Below are positions 1 to 10,286 of a stretch of 64,000 nt of DNA, piece by piece (position 1 is the stretch's first letter; each line of letters opens with the position of its first letter). The translations under genes and the position numbers were made by a program. This stretch comes from Helicovermis profundi (GTDB lineage: Bacteria > Bacillota > Clostridia > Peptostreptococcales > Acidaminobacteraceae): the NCBI RefSeq assembly GCF_033097505.1, contig NZ_AP028654.1, positions 16,001 to 80,000 on the forward strand, given 5' to 3'. Below the pieces are notes generated by a model. The model saw only the letters and a list, made by a program, of their open reading frames with translations, ran no database searches and was not told the DNA's origin.

Positions 1-1588
<1,588 letters not shown>

Positions 1589-1764
1589 AAGAAAAAAACG
1601 TTTAATCCATATGCAGTTTTGGAAGAACAATTCCAAATATATTTGATAGAATTTACGAGTAATTCGAGATATTAACGAGTGGAAAGAATGAGCGTATTAA
1701 ATACGTGAATGAAAGACACGAGGAAAATAACGAAGAAAGACGAAGTAAATTGTAGCAAATGAAT
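1589..1764 (+). other. 23S-5S internal transcribed spacer
   Basis: This spacer of about 175 bases separates 23S and 5S rRNA. No tRNA cloverleaf was recognised in it. It is A- and G-rich and probably holds rRNA-processing stems. Confidence 0.7.
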
Positions 1765-1880
1765 CTAGTGATGATGGCAAGAAGGCTACACCTGTACCCA
1801 TACCGAACACAGAAGTTAAGCTTCTTAGCGCCGATGGTACTTGGGGAGCAGTCCCCTGGGAGAGTAGGTCGTTGCTAGTT
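1765..1880 (+). rRNA. rrf: 5S ribosomal RNA
   Basis: This is a complete 5S rRNA of about 116 nt. The ends pair (CTAG at 1765-1768 with CTAG at 1875-1878), and the conserved core CCGAACACAGAAGTTAAG lies at 1803-1820. It follows 23S in the usual order and is the last gene of the rRNA operon. The repeat array of locus I begins about 15 bases downstream. A matching RnmV (5S maturase) gene lies at 22.5 kb. Confidence 0.95.
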
Positions 1881-1894
1881 TTCGAAAGAAAAAA

Positions 1895-2265
1895 GCGGTG
1901 CAACAAAAAACAGAAAACACATAATACAAGCTTGCTTGTAAATTATGTGTTTTCTGTTTTTTGTTATAGCGACTAAAGGAGCGACAAGGCAAAGCAAAGC
2001 TTGGCCGGTGCACCGCAATATAGGAGTAGCGATATAATAATTGATAATACAAGCTTGTTTGTAAATTATATTCTTCTTTCTTTTTGTTATAGTGACTGAA
2101 AGGAACGACAAGGCAAAGCGAAGCTTGGCCGGTGCGCCGCAATATAGGAGTAGCGATACAATAATTGATAATACAAGCTTGTTTGTAAATTATATTCTTC
2201 TTTCTTTTTGTTATAGTGACTAAAAGGAACGACAAGGCAAAGCTTGGCTGGTAACCGATGAATAA
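1895..2265 (+). repeat. Structured tandem repeat, locus I (three units)
   Basis: There are three tandem units, at 1895-2016, 2017-2140 and about 2141-2265, with a period of 124 nt between units 2 and 3. Unit 1 is closed by GCGGTGC (1895-1901) and GCACCGC (2010-2016). Inside is hairpin A, a stem of about 24 bp with an apical ACAAG/CTTGT stem. Its right arm ends in a T-run, so it also resembles a bidirectional terminator. Then comes a GACTAAAG/GACTGAAAG segment and a small hairpin C (GGC.AAGC/GCTT.GCC, about 1987-2005). Unit 3 is degenerate. The same architecture recurs at 6603-7330 and 33387-33817. The array sits at the end of the rRNA operon. Confidence 0.8.
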
Positions 2266-2325
2266 TAGTAACGATAGAAATTGAAGTAATAATGAAAAAT
2301 AGTCACTTTACTTTCCATTGCAACA

Positions 2326-2354
2326 TTGACACATAATTTAAACTAATATAGAAT
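2326..2354 (+). promoter_or_regulatory. Sigma-A-type promoter of the GntR gene
   Basis: TTGACA at 2326-2331 and TAGAAT at 2349-2354 are separated by 17 bp. The start codon lies about 50 bp further on. Confidence 0.65.
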
Positions 2355-2402
2355 GTAGTAGAATATAGCAAATAATCTTTAATTATATACATGGAGGAAA
2401 TC

Positions 2403-3074
2403 ATGGATCTGTTTGATCAAAAAAAAGAGAATCGTTCGCTTACTTCAATAATTTTTGAAAAAATTAGAGAAGATATATTAAATAAAAAATATAAATTAGG
2501 TGAAAAAATAGTTGAGGCAAAGTTAGCAGAAGAACTTGGTGTTAGTAGAACTCCTGTTAGAGAAGCACTTAAGCAATTAGAGCTTGACGGTTTAGTTGAA
2601 AATATTCCAAATAGAGGAGTTGTAGTTAAAGGAATTACAACACAAGATATTGAAGATATATATTTAATAAGAATGGAAATTGAAGGAATTGCTGCTAAGT
2701 GGTGTTCTGAGAGAATGAATGGTGAAGAACTTGAACAATTAAAAGAAGTTTACGAACTAATGGAATTTTATACATTTAAAAATGATGTTGAAAAATGTTT
2801 CGAGCTTAATACTAAATTTCATGAAATTATATATACTGCAACAAAAAGTAGGTATTTAGAACACGTTTTAAGGGATTTTCAGATATTTATGAAATCTACT
2901 AGAAGTGAATCATTAAGGTCAGAGGGCAGGCTTGATACCGCATTAAATGAGCATAAATTAATACTAGAAGCATTTTTAGAGAGAAACGGCGATAAGGCTG
3001 TTGAAAGAATTAAGAAACATATTGATAGTTCAAGATTAAATATAAAGAAAATTAAAAGCGCTACTGAAAAGTAG
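2403..3074 (+). CDS. GntR family transcriptional regulator (FadR/FCD type)
   Basis: This is a DNA-binding regulator of 223 aa. The N-terminal winged helix-turn-helix (about residues 12-78) carries the GntR signature ELGVSRTPVREALKQLE. The rest is the all-helical FCD ligand-binding domain, with His residues in the FHEIIY and NEHK segments that usually bind a metal. An in-frame ATG at 2391 overlaps the GGAGG ribosome-binding site, so the ATG at 2403, properly spaced from it, is taken as the start. It has its own promoter. The next gene is nadA, 250 bp downstream on the same strand. FadR-type regulators often answer to organic acids, but the ligand and targets cannot be read here. Confidence 0.88.
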   Translation: MDLFDQKKENRSLTSIIFEKIREDILNKKYKLGEKIVEAKLAEELGVSRTPVREALKQLELDGLVENIPNRGVVVKGITTQDIEDIYLIRMEIEGIAAKWCSERMNGEELEQLKEVYELMEFYTFKNDVEKCFELNTKFHEIIYTATKSRYLEHVLRDFQIFMKSTRSESLRSEGRLDTALNEHKLILEAFLERNGDKAVERIKKHIDSSRLNIKKIKSATEK

Positions 3075-3324
3075 TGTTTTTTTTATCAATTTGTGTTAAA
3101 TAATTATCATTTTTTGATTTATTTCTTATAATGTTGTAATATACAATTAGACTGTTTAGTTATTATTTATTGATAAAATCAAACGTTTTTCAAATAAAAA
3201 GTTTAATTTTACATGAATAAGATAATAAATAGGAAAAATACACTTGTTATTTTATTAACGAGAATTACGTATTATTATACAAACATTTACCTATATGACA
3301 TTAATTTATTTAAAGGAGTTTCTA
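3075..3324 (+). other. Intergenic region upstream of nadA
   Basis: This is 250 bases of very AT-rich sequence. A T-run directly follows the GntR stop. No NAD-responsive operator or riboswitch was recognised. A promoter for the nad operon is expected here, but none stands out. Confidence 0.4.
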
Positions 3325-4239
3325 ATGAACAGAAATGAAATGGTTGAAGAAATAATTAGACTTAAGGAGAAGAAAAATGCAATAATTTTAGCACATAATT
3401 ATCAAATACCTGAGGTTCAAGATATTGCTGATTTTGTGGGAGATTCTTTGAAATTAAGCCAGATTGCTTCAGAAACTGATAAAGATTTAATTGTTTTTTG
3501 TGGTGTAAAATTTATGGCTGAAAGCGCAAAAATACTTTCGCCTGAAAAGAAAGTTTTACTACCAGTAATAGATGCAGGTTGTCCAATGTCTGATATGATA
3601 ACAGGAGAAGATTTAAAAAAATATAAGGAAGAAAACCCAAATGTACCTATTGTGACGTACGTGAACTCTTCTGCTGAAGTTAAGGCATACAGTGATATTT
3701 GTTGTACTTCGTCTAACGCTTTAAATGTTGTTAAATCTTTAGATGCTAAAGAAATACTATTCGCTCCAGATAAAAATTTAGGAAGTTATATTGCAGGTAA
3801 AATCACGGATAAAAAAATTAGACTTTGGCATGGATTTTGTATTACTCATGAGAGAGTTGAAACAAGCGAAATAGATTCAGCTAGAGAGAGAAGACCAGGT
3901 GTTAAAATATTGGTTCATCCTGAATGCAATCCTAAAATTGTTGAAAAAGCTGATTTTGTTGGAAGTACTTCACAGATTATTGATTATGTAAAAACATCTT
4001 CTGATAGTGAATTCTATATTGGAACAGAAATGGGTATTTTACATTCGATGAGAAAAGTTGCACCAAATAAAGAATTGCATTTACTTTCAAAAAGTTTAGT
4101 GTGTTACAATATGAAGAAAACTTCATTAGAAGATGTATATAATGCTTTGAAAAATGATGTAAATGAAATTAATATAGATGAAGATATTAGAGTAAAAGCA
4201 TATAATGCATTAAAAAGGATGTTGAGTATAAATGCTTAA
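3325..4239 (+). CDS. nadA: Quinolinate synthase NadA
   Basis: This enzyme condenses iminoaspartate with dihydroxyacetone phosphate to quinolinate, the second step of de novo NAD synthesis. It carries an oxygen-sensitive [4Fe-4S] cluster. The protein has 304 aa, typical for the family. Motifs seen are HNYQIPEVQDIADFVGDS, VFCGVKFMAESAKIL, CCTSSNA, HPECNP and GTEMGILHSMRK, which supply the substrate-binding and cluster cysteines. The ATG at 3325 follows AAAGGAG, so the upstream ATG at 3295 is rejected. It is the first gene of nadA-nadB-nadC, and its last bases overlap nadB. Confidence 0.96.
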   Translation: MNRNEMVEEIIRLKEKKNAIILAHNYQIPEVQDIADFVGDSLKLSQIASETDKDLIVFCGVKFMAESAKILSPEKKVLLPVIDAGCPMSDMITGEDLKKYKEENPNVPIVTYVNSSAEVKAYSDICCTSSNALNVVKSLDAKEILFAPDKNLGSYIAGKITDKKIRLWHGFCITHERVETSEIDSARERRPGVKILVHPECNPKIVEKADFVGSTSQIIDYVKTSSDSEFYIGTEMGILHSMRKVAPNKELHLLSKSLVCYNMKKTSLEDVYNALKNDVNEINIDEDIRVKAYNALKRMLSINA

Positions 4240-5749
4240 TAGATATATTACAAATTTTATAGTTACAAAAAATAGTAAAAAATATGACGCTATTGTTATT
4301 GGTAGCGGAATAAGTGGAATGTTTGCAGCATTAAATATTGATAAGAAAAAGAAAATTCTTTTAATTTCTAAAAGTAATTTATCAAATAATAATAGTAATT
4401 TAGCACAAGGCGGAGTTGCTGTAACAATAAAAGGAAAAAATATTCAAGATCATGTTGACGATACTTTAAAAGCTGGAAGTTTTCATAATGAACTTGAAGT
4501 TGTTAAAGCCACTATTGAAGATTCAAATGAAATTGTAGATTTATTATTAGAATACAATGTTCCATTTGACAAAGAAGAATCTGGCAATTTATTATTTACT
4601 AAAGAAGGAGGACATTCGTCTAGGCGTATAATTCATGCAAGAGATAAAACAGGAGAAATTATTATAGAATATCTAATAGCTGAACTTGCTAAAAGAGACA
4701 ATATTGCAGTTTACGACAATTGTTTTGCTATTGATATACTTACTAATAAAAATGTAGCTTCGGGCTTAGTTATAGATAATGATAGTAAAAAAGAAGTTAT
4801 ACTTTCAAATAATATAGTACTTGCTACAGGAGGAATTGGAAATTTATTTATTAATTCTACTAATTCAGATATTAGTAATGGTGATGGTATTGCAATGGCA
4901 AAAAGAGCCGGTGCCGAACTTTATGATATGGAATTTGTTCAGTTTCACCCTACCGCACTTAATATTGCAGGTACTAATAAATTTTTAATTTCTGAAGCAG
5001 TAAGAGGAGAAGGTGGAATCTTATATAATTCTCAAAATGAAAGATTTATGGAGAAGATACATCCTTTAAAGGACCTTGCTCCAAGAGATGTTGTTTCAAA
5101 GGCAATATATATGGAATACAAGAAAGGTAATGAAGTTTATTTGGATGTGCGTCATTTAGACAATGAATACATTAAAGATAGGTTTCCAAAAATTTATAAC
5201 CATTGCTATGAAAATAATATTGATATTACAAAAGAATTAATTCCAGTAGCACCTGTTCAGCATTATTTTATGGGTGGAATTAAAACTGATTTAAGTGCTA
5301 AAACTACTGTTGAAAATTTGTATGCAGTTGGAGAATGTGCAAGAACAGGATTACATGGTGCTAATAGACTAGCAAGTAACTCCTTGCTTGAAGGAGCAGT
5401 TTTTGGATTAAGAGCAGCAAAACATATTAATGAAAAAGAAATTAGTAAAGATAAGATTAATAATTATGAATATAAAAATGAATTAGTATGTGATGAAAGT
5501 GACTATGAGTTATTAGAAAAAAAAATTAAAAATATTATGTCAGAAAATGCATTTATAATAAGAAAAGAAAATGAATTACTTGAAAGTAGCGAAGCGATTA
5601 ATAAATTAATTAATGATATTGCTAAATATAATTGTGATACTAGAAAAAAATGTGAAGTTATTAATATGGTCACTGTTTCAAGTGAAATAATAGAATCTGC
5701 ATATAGTAGAAAAGAGTCGTTAGGAAGTCATAATATTGAAAACGTATAA
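4232..5749 (+). CDS. nadB: L-aspartate oxidase NadB
   Basis: This FAD enzyme oxidises L-aspartate to iminoaspartate, the substrate handed to NadA. In anaerobes fumarate is the likely electron acceptor. The protein has 505 aa. An N-terminal dinucleotide fold (VIGSGISGMFAAL) is followed by NLAQGGVAV, GGHSSRRIIHARDKTG, QFHPTAL, EAVRGEGGILYN, APRDVVSKAI and GECARTGLHGANRLASNSLL, all succinate-dehydrogenase/NadB family signatures. The C-terminal helical domain is somewhat short. Its start overlaps the end of nadA by 8 bases, which implies translational coupling. nadC follows after 13 bases. Confidence 0.95.
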   Translation: MLNRYITNFIVTKNSKKYDAIVIGSGISGMFAALNIDKKKKILLISKSNLSNNNSNLAQGGVAVTIKGKNIQDHVDDTLKAGSFHNELEVVKATIEDSNEIVDLLLEYNVPFDKEESGNLLFTKEGGHSSRRIIHARDKTGEIIIEYLIAELAKRDNIAVYDNCFAIDILTNKNVASGLVIDNDSKKEVILSNNIVLATGGIGNLFINSTNSDISNGDGIAMAKRAGAELYDMEFVQFHPTALNIAGTNKFLISEAVRGEGGILYNSQNERFMEKIHPLKDLAPRDVVSKAIYMEYKKGNEVYLDVRHLDNEYIKDRFPKIYNHCYENNIDITKELIPVAPVQHYFMGGIKTDLSAKTTVENLYAVGECARTGLHGANRLASNSLLEGAVFGLRAAKHINEKEISKDKINNYEYKNELVCDESDYELLEKKIKNIMSENAFIIRKENELLESSEAINKLINDIAKYNCDTRKKCEVINMVTVSSEIIESAYSRKESLGSHNIENV

Positions 5750-5762
5750 AGGATGAAAATAT

Positions 5763-6596
5763 ATGATTAATCAATTTTTAGTTGATGAAATTTTAATTAA
5801 TGGTTTAAAAGAAGATATTACTTATAATGATATTACAACAGATAATTTAATTGATAAGAATAGTAAATCGGTAGCTTTTATTACATTTAAAGAAGATGGA
5901 GTAATTTGTGGTACCAATTTAATAGAGCGTTTATATGAATTGTTAGATATAAATATAGATGTAGAATTATTAGTAAATGAAGGCGAATATATATTAAAAG
6001 GGAAAGATGTCATCAAATTATCTGGTTCGACAAGAAATTTGTTGAAAGGTGAAAGATTAGGATTAAATATACTTCAGAGGATGTCTGGAATTGCAACTTT
6101 ATCCAAACTATTTAGTGATAAAGTAAAAGCTTTAGATGTAAAAATTGTAGACACTAGAAAGACAACTCCTAATTTAAGAATTATTGAAAAATATGCAGTT
6201 ACTGTAGGAAATTGTTTCAATCATAGATATAATCTTTCAGATAGTGTAATGATTAAAGATAATCATATTAAAGCGGCAGGGTCAATTAAAAATGCCGTTA
6301 AAATAATAAGAGATAAAATTGGTCATACTATAAAAATAGAAGTTGAAGTTACAAATTTAGATGAATTAAGAGAAGCACTAAATGAAAATGCAGATATTAT
6401 TATGTTAGATAATATGGACAACAAAACAATGTTAAAAGCTGTAGAAATAAACAATAAAAAAGCAATATTAGAAGCATCTGGTGGAGTAAATATAAATACA
6501 GTTTATGATATTGCCTTAACGGGAGTGGACATAATATCAGTAGGAGCGCTAACACACTCAGCAAAAGCATTAGATATAAGCATGAATATACTATAA
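5763..6596 (+). CDS. nadC: Quinolinate phosphoribosyltransferase NadC
   Basis: NadC decarboxylates quinolinate and transfers phosphoribose from PRPP to give nicotinate mononucleotide. The protein has 277 aa, normal for the family. The active-site segments DTRKTTPNLRIIEKYAV, GNCFNHRYNLSD, MIKDNHI and LEASGGVN are present. It is the last gene of the nad operon. The AAAGGATGA ribosome-binding site lies just upstream of the ATG. The stop codon is only about 7 bases from the first stem of the locus II repeat array, so the array probably forms the operon's 3' end. Confidence 0.96.
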   Translation: MINQFLVDEILINGLKEDITYNDITTDNLIDKNSKSVAFITFKEDGVICGTNLIERLYELLDINIDVELLVNEGEYILKGKDVIKLSGSTRNLLKGERLGLNILQRMSGIATLSKLFSDKVKALDVKIVDTRKTTPNLRIIEKYAVTVGNCFNHRYNLSDSVMIKDNHIKAAGSIKNAVKIIRDKIGHTIKIEVEVTNLDELREALNENADIIMLDNMDNKTMLKAVEINNKKAILEASGGVNINTVYDIALTGVDIISVGALTHSAKALDISMNIL

Positions 6597-6602
6597 CAAA
6601 AA

Positions 6603-7330
6603 GCAGTGCGACAAATAATATAAAAATAAGCCTGTGAGTTTACTCACAAAGGCGGATTTTTATATTATTTGTCATAGGGCGTTAGCCCGATACTCAGCGA
6701 ATCGAACGAAGAGAGATTGGCGAGTATAAGCACTACATTTATTTAAATATTAAAACACTGCCTGTGAGTTTACTCACAAAGGCGGATTTTTATATTATTT
6801 GTCATAGGGCGTTAGCCCGATACTCAGCGAATCGAACGAAGAGAGATTGGCGAGTATAAGCACTACATTTATTTAAATATTAAAACACTGCCTGTGAGTA
6901 TGCTCACAAAGGCGGATTTTTATATTATTTGTCATAGGGCGTTAGCCCGATACTCAGCGAATCGAACGAAGAGAGATTGGCGAGTATAAGCACTACATTT
7001 ATTTAAATATTAAAACACTGCCTGTGAGTATGCTCACAAAGGCGGATTTTTATATTATTTGTCATAGGGCGTTAGCCCGATACTCAGCAAAACGAACGAA
7101 GAGAGATTGGCGAGTATGAGCACTGCATTTATTTAAATATTAAAACATTGCCTATGAGTTTACTCACAAAGGCGGATTTTTATATTACTTGTCATAGGGC
7201 GTTAGCCCTATACTCAGCGAATCGAACGAAGAGAGATTGGCGAGTATGAGCACTGCATTTATTTAAATATTAAAACATTGCCTGTGAGTTTACTCACAAA
7301 GGCGGATTTTTATATTATTTGTCATTTTTT
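6603..7330 (+). repeat. Structured tandem repeat, locus II (six units of 130 nt)
   Basis: There are six copies with an exact 130-nt period. The CCTGTGAGT-like apex of hairpin A begins at 6631, 6761, 6891, 7021, 7151 and 7281. Each unit folds as hairpin A, whose first copy has an 18-bp GACAAATAATATAAAAAT / ATTTTTATATTATTTGTC stem with an inner TGAGT/ACTCA stem. Hairpin B is GGGC-GTTA-GCCC. Hairpin C is ATACTC...GAGTAT with an inner GAATC/GATT stem. AGTGC and GCACT close the unit. Copies differ at only a few positions. The last copy stops after hairpin A and overlaps the stop of the minus-strand gene at 7322. The array separates two convergent genes. Confidence 0.9.
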
Positions 7331-7486
7331 CTCTATAAATGCTTTACATGGATTACCAGAAGATTTTAATACAATGATAGATGGCATTTGCTTTGATTTG
7401 AATTTGAAAAATTTACATCCTTTTGGATTAATTTTGTCCCATGTTATATAATAATATATACATTTGTTGCAGTTGATTTTATTCAT
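7322..7486 (-). CDS. Small conserved Cys-containing protein (54 aa)
   Basis: This is a short gene on the minus strand. It starts at an ATG (7486-7484) behind AAAGGTGAGG and ends at TGA (7324-7322). The 54-aa product has CNKC near the N-terminus, then YYYITWD, PKGC, a basic aromatic stretch, and PC near the end. The pattern resembles a clostridial family of about 50-60 aa that is sometimes misnamed uracil-DNA glycosylase. That resemblance is from memory. The spaced cysteines (C6, C9, C24, C47) could bind a metal, which is inference. It runs convergently with nadC across the repeat array. Confidence 0.75.
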   Translation of the reverse strand: MNKINCNKCIYYYITWDKINPKGCKFFKFKSKQMPSIIVLKSSGNPCKAFIEKK

Positions 7487-7583
7487 AAGGCCTCACCTTT
7501 ATAGTATTAGTAAATTGATATATTTATTATATAATATTTATTATATAATTTATATATTAATAGAATTTGGATGTGATTGTATT

Positions 7584-8363
7584 TTGGATAATAAAAATTC
7601 GATAGGTATATTTGATTCTGGAATGGGAGGTATATCTGTTCTTGCTGATTGCATTAGAATTTTACCGAAAGAAAATTTTATATATTATGGAGATTCAAAA
7701 AATGCACCTTATGGCATAAAAACAACAGAAGAAGTAATGGAATTATCAGAAAATGTATGTAATTATTTGATTAAAAAAAATGTAAAAGCAATAGTTGTTG
7801 CATGTAATACGGCGACTAGTGCCTCAATAAATATATTAAGACAAAGATATAATGTGCCAATTATAGGTATGGAGCCTGCAATTAAACCTGCGATAGAGAA
7901 TTACGATGGACTGATTGCAGTTCTTGCTACAGAAGTTACGCTACGAGAAAAAAAATTTAATAATTTGTTAAAAGTATATGGAACAAATAGAAAGATAGTA
8001 AAAATTCCTTGTCCTAATTTAGTTGAGATTGTTGAAAATGGAATCGTAGATGGAAAAATAGCAATTAGGGAAATAGAAAAATGTTTTGAAGTTATTGATA
8101 TATCAAAGATTTCAACAATAGTTTTAGGGTGTACTCATTTTGTGTTTTTAAAAAGCACTATAAAATCAATTGTAGGAAATGCTATTAATATAATAGATGG
8201 AAATGTTGGAACTGTAAATAATTTAAAAAGTATTTTAAAAAGTAATAGAATATTGAATACGGAAAATTCTAATCAACATATAGAATTTAATAATTCAGGT
8301 AGTGAAGAAGATGTTTTAAGGTCAAAGAAATTATTGAAAATTTATAGTGAAAATGCTAAGTGA
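7584..8363 (+). CDS. murI: Glutamate racemase MurI
   Basis: MurI converts L- to D-glutamate for peptidoglycan precursors in the cytoplasm. From the TTG at 7584 the protein has 259 aa, matching the usual 255-270. The frame runs open to 7464, but that extension is hydrophobic low-complexity sequence unlike MurI. GGATGTGAT before 7584 serves as a weak ribosome-binding site. FDSGMGG (residues 10-16) and the two catalytic-cysteine segments VVACNTATS and VLGCTHF are intact. It overlaps the next small gene by a few bases, so the two are probably cotranscribed. Confidence 0.93.
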   Translation: MDNKNSIGIFDSGMGGISVLADCIRILPKENFIYYGDSKNAPYGIKTTEEVMELSENVCNYLIKKNVKAIVVACNTATSASINILRQRYNVPIIGMEPAIKPAIENYDGLIAVLATEVTLREKKFNNLLKVYGTNRKIVKIPCPNLVEIVENGIVDGKIAIREIEKCFEVIDISKISTIVLGCTHFVFLKSTIKSIVGNAINIIDGNVGTVNNLKSILKSNRILNTENSNQHIEFNNSGSEEDVLRSKKLLKIYSENAK

Positions 8364-8626
8364 TACTAGAAGAGAGTGATGATTTGGAAAATATAGATAG
8401 AAAAAATTTTAAAAATTTAAGCTTGAAAATTGAAAAATTAGTAAATGAAAACTCGTTAACATATAATCAAGAAAAAATAATTAGACTTAGATATGGTATT
8501 GATAATGAAAAACCAGCTTCTTTTAAAGAAATGATTAAAATATTAAAAATATCCCCTAAAGAGTTAAAGAAGGAAATAAACATATCGGATAGAAAAGTAT
8601 TTAATTTAATTAAGTCAAAGTTATAA
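8360..8626 (+). CDS. Stand-alone sigma-70 region 4-like protein
   Basis: This small protein has 88 aa from the GTG at 8360. A TTG at 8384 behind AGAGAGTGAT would give 80 aa and is equally plausible. Residues about 36-88 match sigma-70 region 4. EKIIRLRYGIDNEKPASFKEM corresponds to the conserved start of region 4, followed by a helix-turn-helix and a final basic helix like that of primary sigma factors. No region 2 or 3 is present. It could be a -35-binding regulator, an anti-sigma-like decoy or a remnant. It overlaps murI, so expression is probably coupled to it. The function is not known. Confidence 0.7.
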   Translation: MILEESDDLENIDRKNFKNLSLKIEKLVNENSLTYNQEKIIRLRYGIDNEKPASFKEMIKILKISPKELKKEINISDRKVFNLIKSKL

Positions 8627-8655
8627 GCATAAATATAATTTTATTCTTAAGAAAT

Positions 8656-8684
8656 TTGACTTCATGAAATTATTATGTTATCAT
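8656..8684 (+). promoter_or_regulatory. Promoter of the serS T-box transcript
   Basis: TTGACT at 8656-8661 and TATCAT at 8679-8684 are spaced 17 bp apart, about 50-60 bp before the T-box. Confidence 0.65.
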
Positions 8685-8734
8685 ATTTCAAAATATATAT
8701 ATAAGTATTTGGGAAAAGTAAAATAATTTTGTTT

Positions 8735-8912
8735 TTTAGAGAGTCGGTGTTAGGTGTAAATCGATATTCAAATTTTTTGAATCTACCCATTAAATCTAGG
8801 TAATTCTAGACGGTACCAGCCGTTATTGGTTCGAGTGGATTATTTAATCAACTAGGGTGGCAACGCGGAAATTACTTTTCGTCCCTTTCAAGGGATGAGG
8901 AGTTTTGTTTTT
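8735..8912 (+). promoter_or_regulatory. T-box leader (probably tRNA-Ser responsive)
   Basis: This leader senses uncharged tRNA by transcription antitermination. AGAGAGTCGGTGT (from about 8738) begins stem I. The T-box sequence AGGGTGGCAACGCGG lies at 8854-8868. The terminator stem CCCTTT/AAGGG with a long T-run lies at about 8881-8912. The codon TCT (Ser) at 8782-8784, preceded by GAA and followed by A, is the likely specifier. That reading, like the tRNA-Ser assignment, is inference supported by the downstream serS. Confidence 0.9.
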
Positions 8913-8943
8913 TTTTTGAATACTATGTTTTAAGGAGGTTAAT

Positions 8944-10218
8944 ATGTTAGATATAAAAAGAATAAGAGAAAACTTCGAAGATGTTAAAGGAAGGATTGCA
9001 CTTAGAGGAAAAGGTGATTTTGGATTAGAATCTATTATTGTAAAAGATAAAGAAAGACGAGATATTTTGCAAAAGGTTGAGCAAATGAAAAATAAACAGA
9101 AATTGGCTTCTAAAGAGATTCCAACGTTAAAAAAAGAGGGAAAAGATACAAGTAAATTAATGGAAAGCTTAAAAAAACTTTCAGAAAATATTAAAGAACT
9201 TGATGATAAAGTTAAAATAGTTGATATTGAACTTAAAAATATGTTACTTGCTATTCCTAATATGCCTGTAGACGGAACACCTGTTGGAAATTCAGATGAA
9301 GATAATATAGAAGTTAAAAAATTTATGGAACCTAATGTATTTGATTTTGAACCTAAAGCTCATTGGGATATTGGTCAAAATTTAGATATTTTAGATTTTG
9401 AAAGAGCAACAAAAATTGCTGGTTCAAGATTTACTGTATACAAGGGAACTGGCGCAAAACTTGAAAGGACTCTTATTAATTTTATGCTTGATCTTCATAT
9501 AGAAGAGCATGGCTTTATTGAAGTTATGACACCTTTTATGGTAAATAGAGATGCAATGATAGGAACGGGTCAGCTTCCAAAATTTGAAGATGACATGTTT
9601 CATATTCCATCAAAAGATTTCTTCTTAGTTCCAACTGCAGAGGTACCTGTTACAAATCTTTATATGAATGAAATTTTAAGTGAAGATGAACTCCCAATTT
9701 GTCATACAGCTTATACACCTTGTTTTAGAAAAGAAGCAGGATCTGCTGGAAGAGATACTAGAGGGTTAATAAGGCAGCATCAATTTAATAAGGTTGAATT
9801 AGTTAAATTTGCAAGGCCAGAAAATTCATATGATGAACTTGAAAAATTACTGCTTTCTGCTGAAGATGTTCTTAAGAGATTAGAATTACCATATAGGGTT
9901 GTAAAATTATGTGGCGGAGATTTGGGCTTTAGTTCTGCAATGACTTATGATATCGAAGTTTGGATGCCAAGCTATAATAGGTATGTTGAGATATCATCTT
10001 GTTCAAATTTTGAAGATTATCAAGCTAGAAGAGCTAATATCAAGTATAGAGATAATTCAACAAAGAAAGTTAAGTATGTTCATACTATAAATGGATCAGG
10101 CTTAGCTGTCGGTAGAACGGTTGCAGCTATATTAGAAAATTATCAACAAGCAGATGGAAGTGTTAAAATACCAAAAATATTAAAACCTTATTTTAATGGA
10201 AAAGATTATATTAAATAA
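8944..10218 (+). CDS. serS: Seryl-tRNA synthetase
   Basis: This class II aminoacyl-tRNA synthetase charges tRNA-Ser in the cytosol. It has 424 aa, the normal length. Residues about 1-110 form the long antiparallel coiled-coil arm that grips the tRNA variable arm. Motif 2 ([20 protein letters not shown]) and motif 3 ([18 protein letters not shown]) are intact. AAGGAGG precedes the ATG. It is controlled by the T-box leader directly upstream and is transcribed alone. It meets the minus-strand aminotransferase at a shared terminator. Confidence 0.97.
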   Translation: MLDIKRIRENFEDVKGRIALRGKGDFGLESIIVKDKERRDILQKVEQMKNKQKLASKEIPTLKKEGKDTSKLMESLKKLSENIKELDDKVKIVDIELKNMLLAIPNMPVDGTPVGNSDEDNIEVKKFMEPNVFDFEPKAHWDIGQNLDILDFERATKIAGSRFTVYKGTGAKLERTLINFMLDLHIEEHGFIEVMTPFMVNRDAMIGTGQLPKFEDDMFHIPSKDFFLVPTAEVPVTNLYMNEILSEDELPICHTAYTPCFRKEAGSAGRDTRGLIRQHQFNKVELVKFARPENSYDELEKLLLSAEDVLKRLELPYRVVKLCGGDLGFSSAMTYDIEVWMPSYNRYVEISSCSNFEDYQARRANIKYRDNSTKKVKYVHTINGSGLAVGRTVAAILENYQQADGSVKIPKILKPYFNGKDYIK

Positions 10219-10286
10219 AAAATATGTAATGAAAAACTATAAATTATTACAAGTTGTTAATTGAATCTAATACTGAATTATCATAA

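Noticed and set aside
1589-1764. tRNA genes in the 23S-5S spacer
   Set aside because: No cloverleaf, no GGTTCRA T-loop or CCA end could be found.
1825-2235. Two overlapping minus-strand open frames of 136 and 78 aa in repeat locus I
   Set aside because: Their repeated protein sequence only reflects the tandem 124-nt DNA repeat; no start signal is seen.
6603-7330. Locus II as a CRISPR array
   Set aside because: The whole 130-nt unit repeats with no unique spacers, and no cas genes are near.
7464-7583. Longer murI from ATG 7464
   Set aside because: The added 40 residues are hydrophobic low-complexity sequence not found in MurI, and they overlap the promoter region of the divergent small gene.
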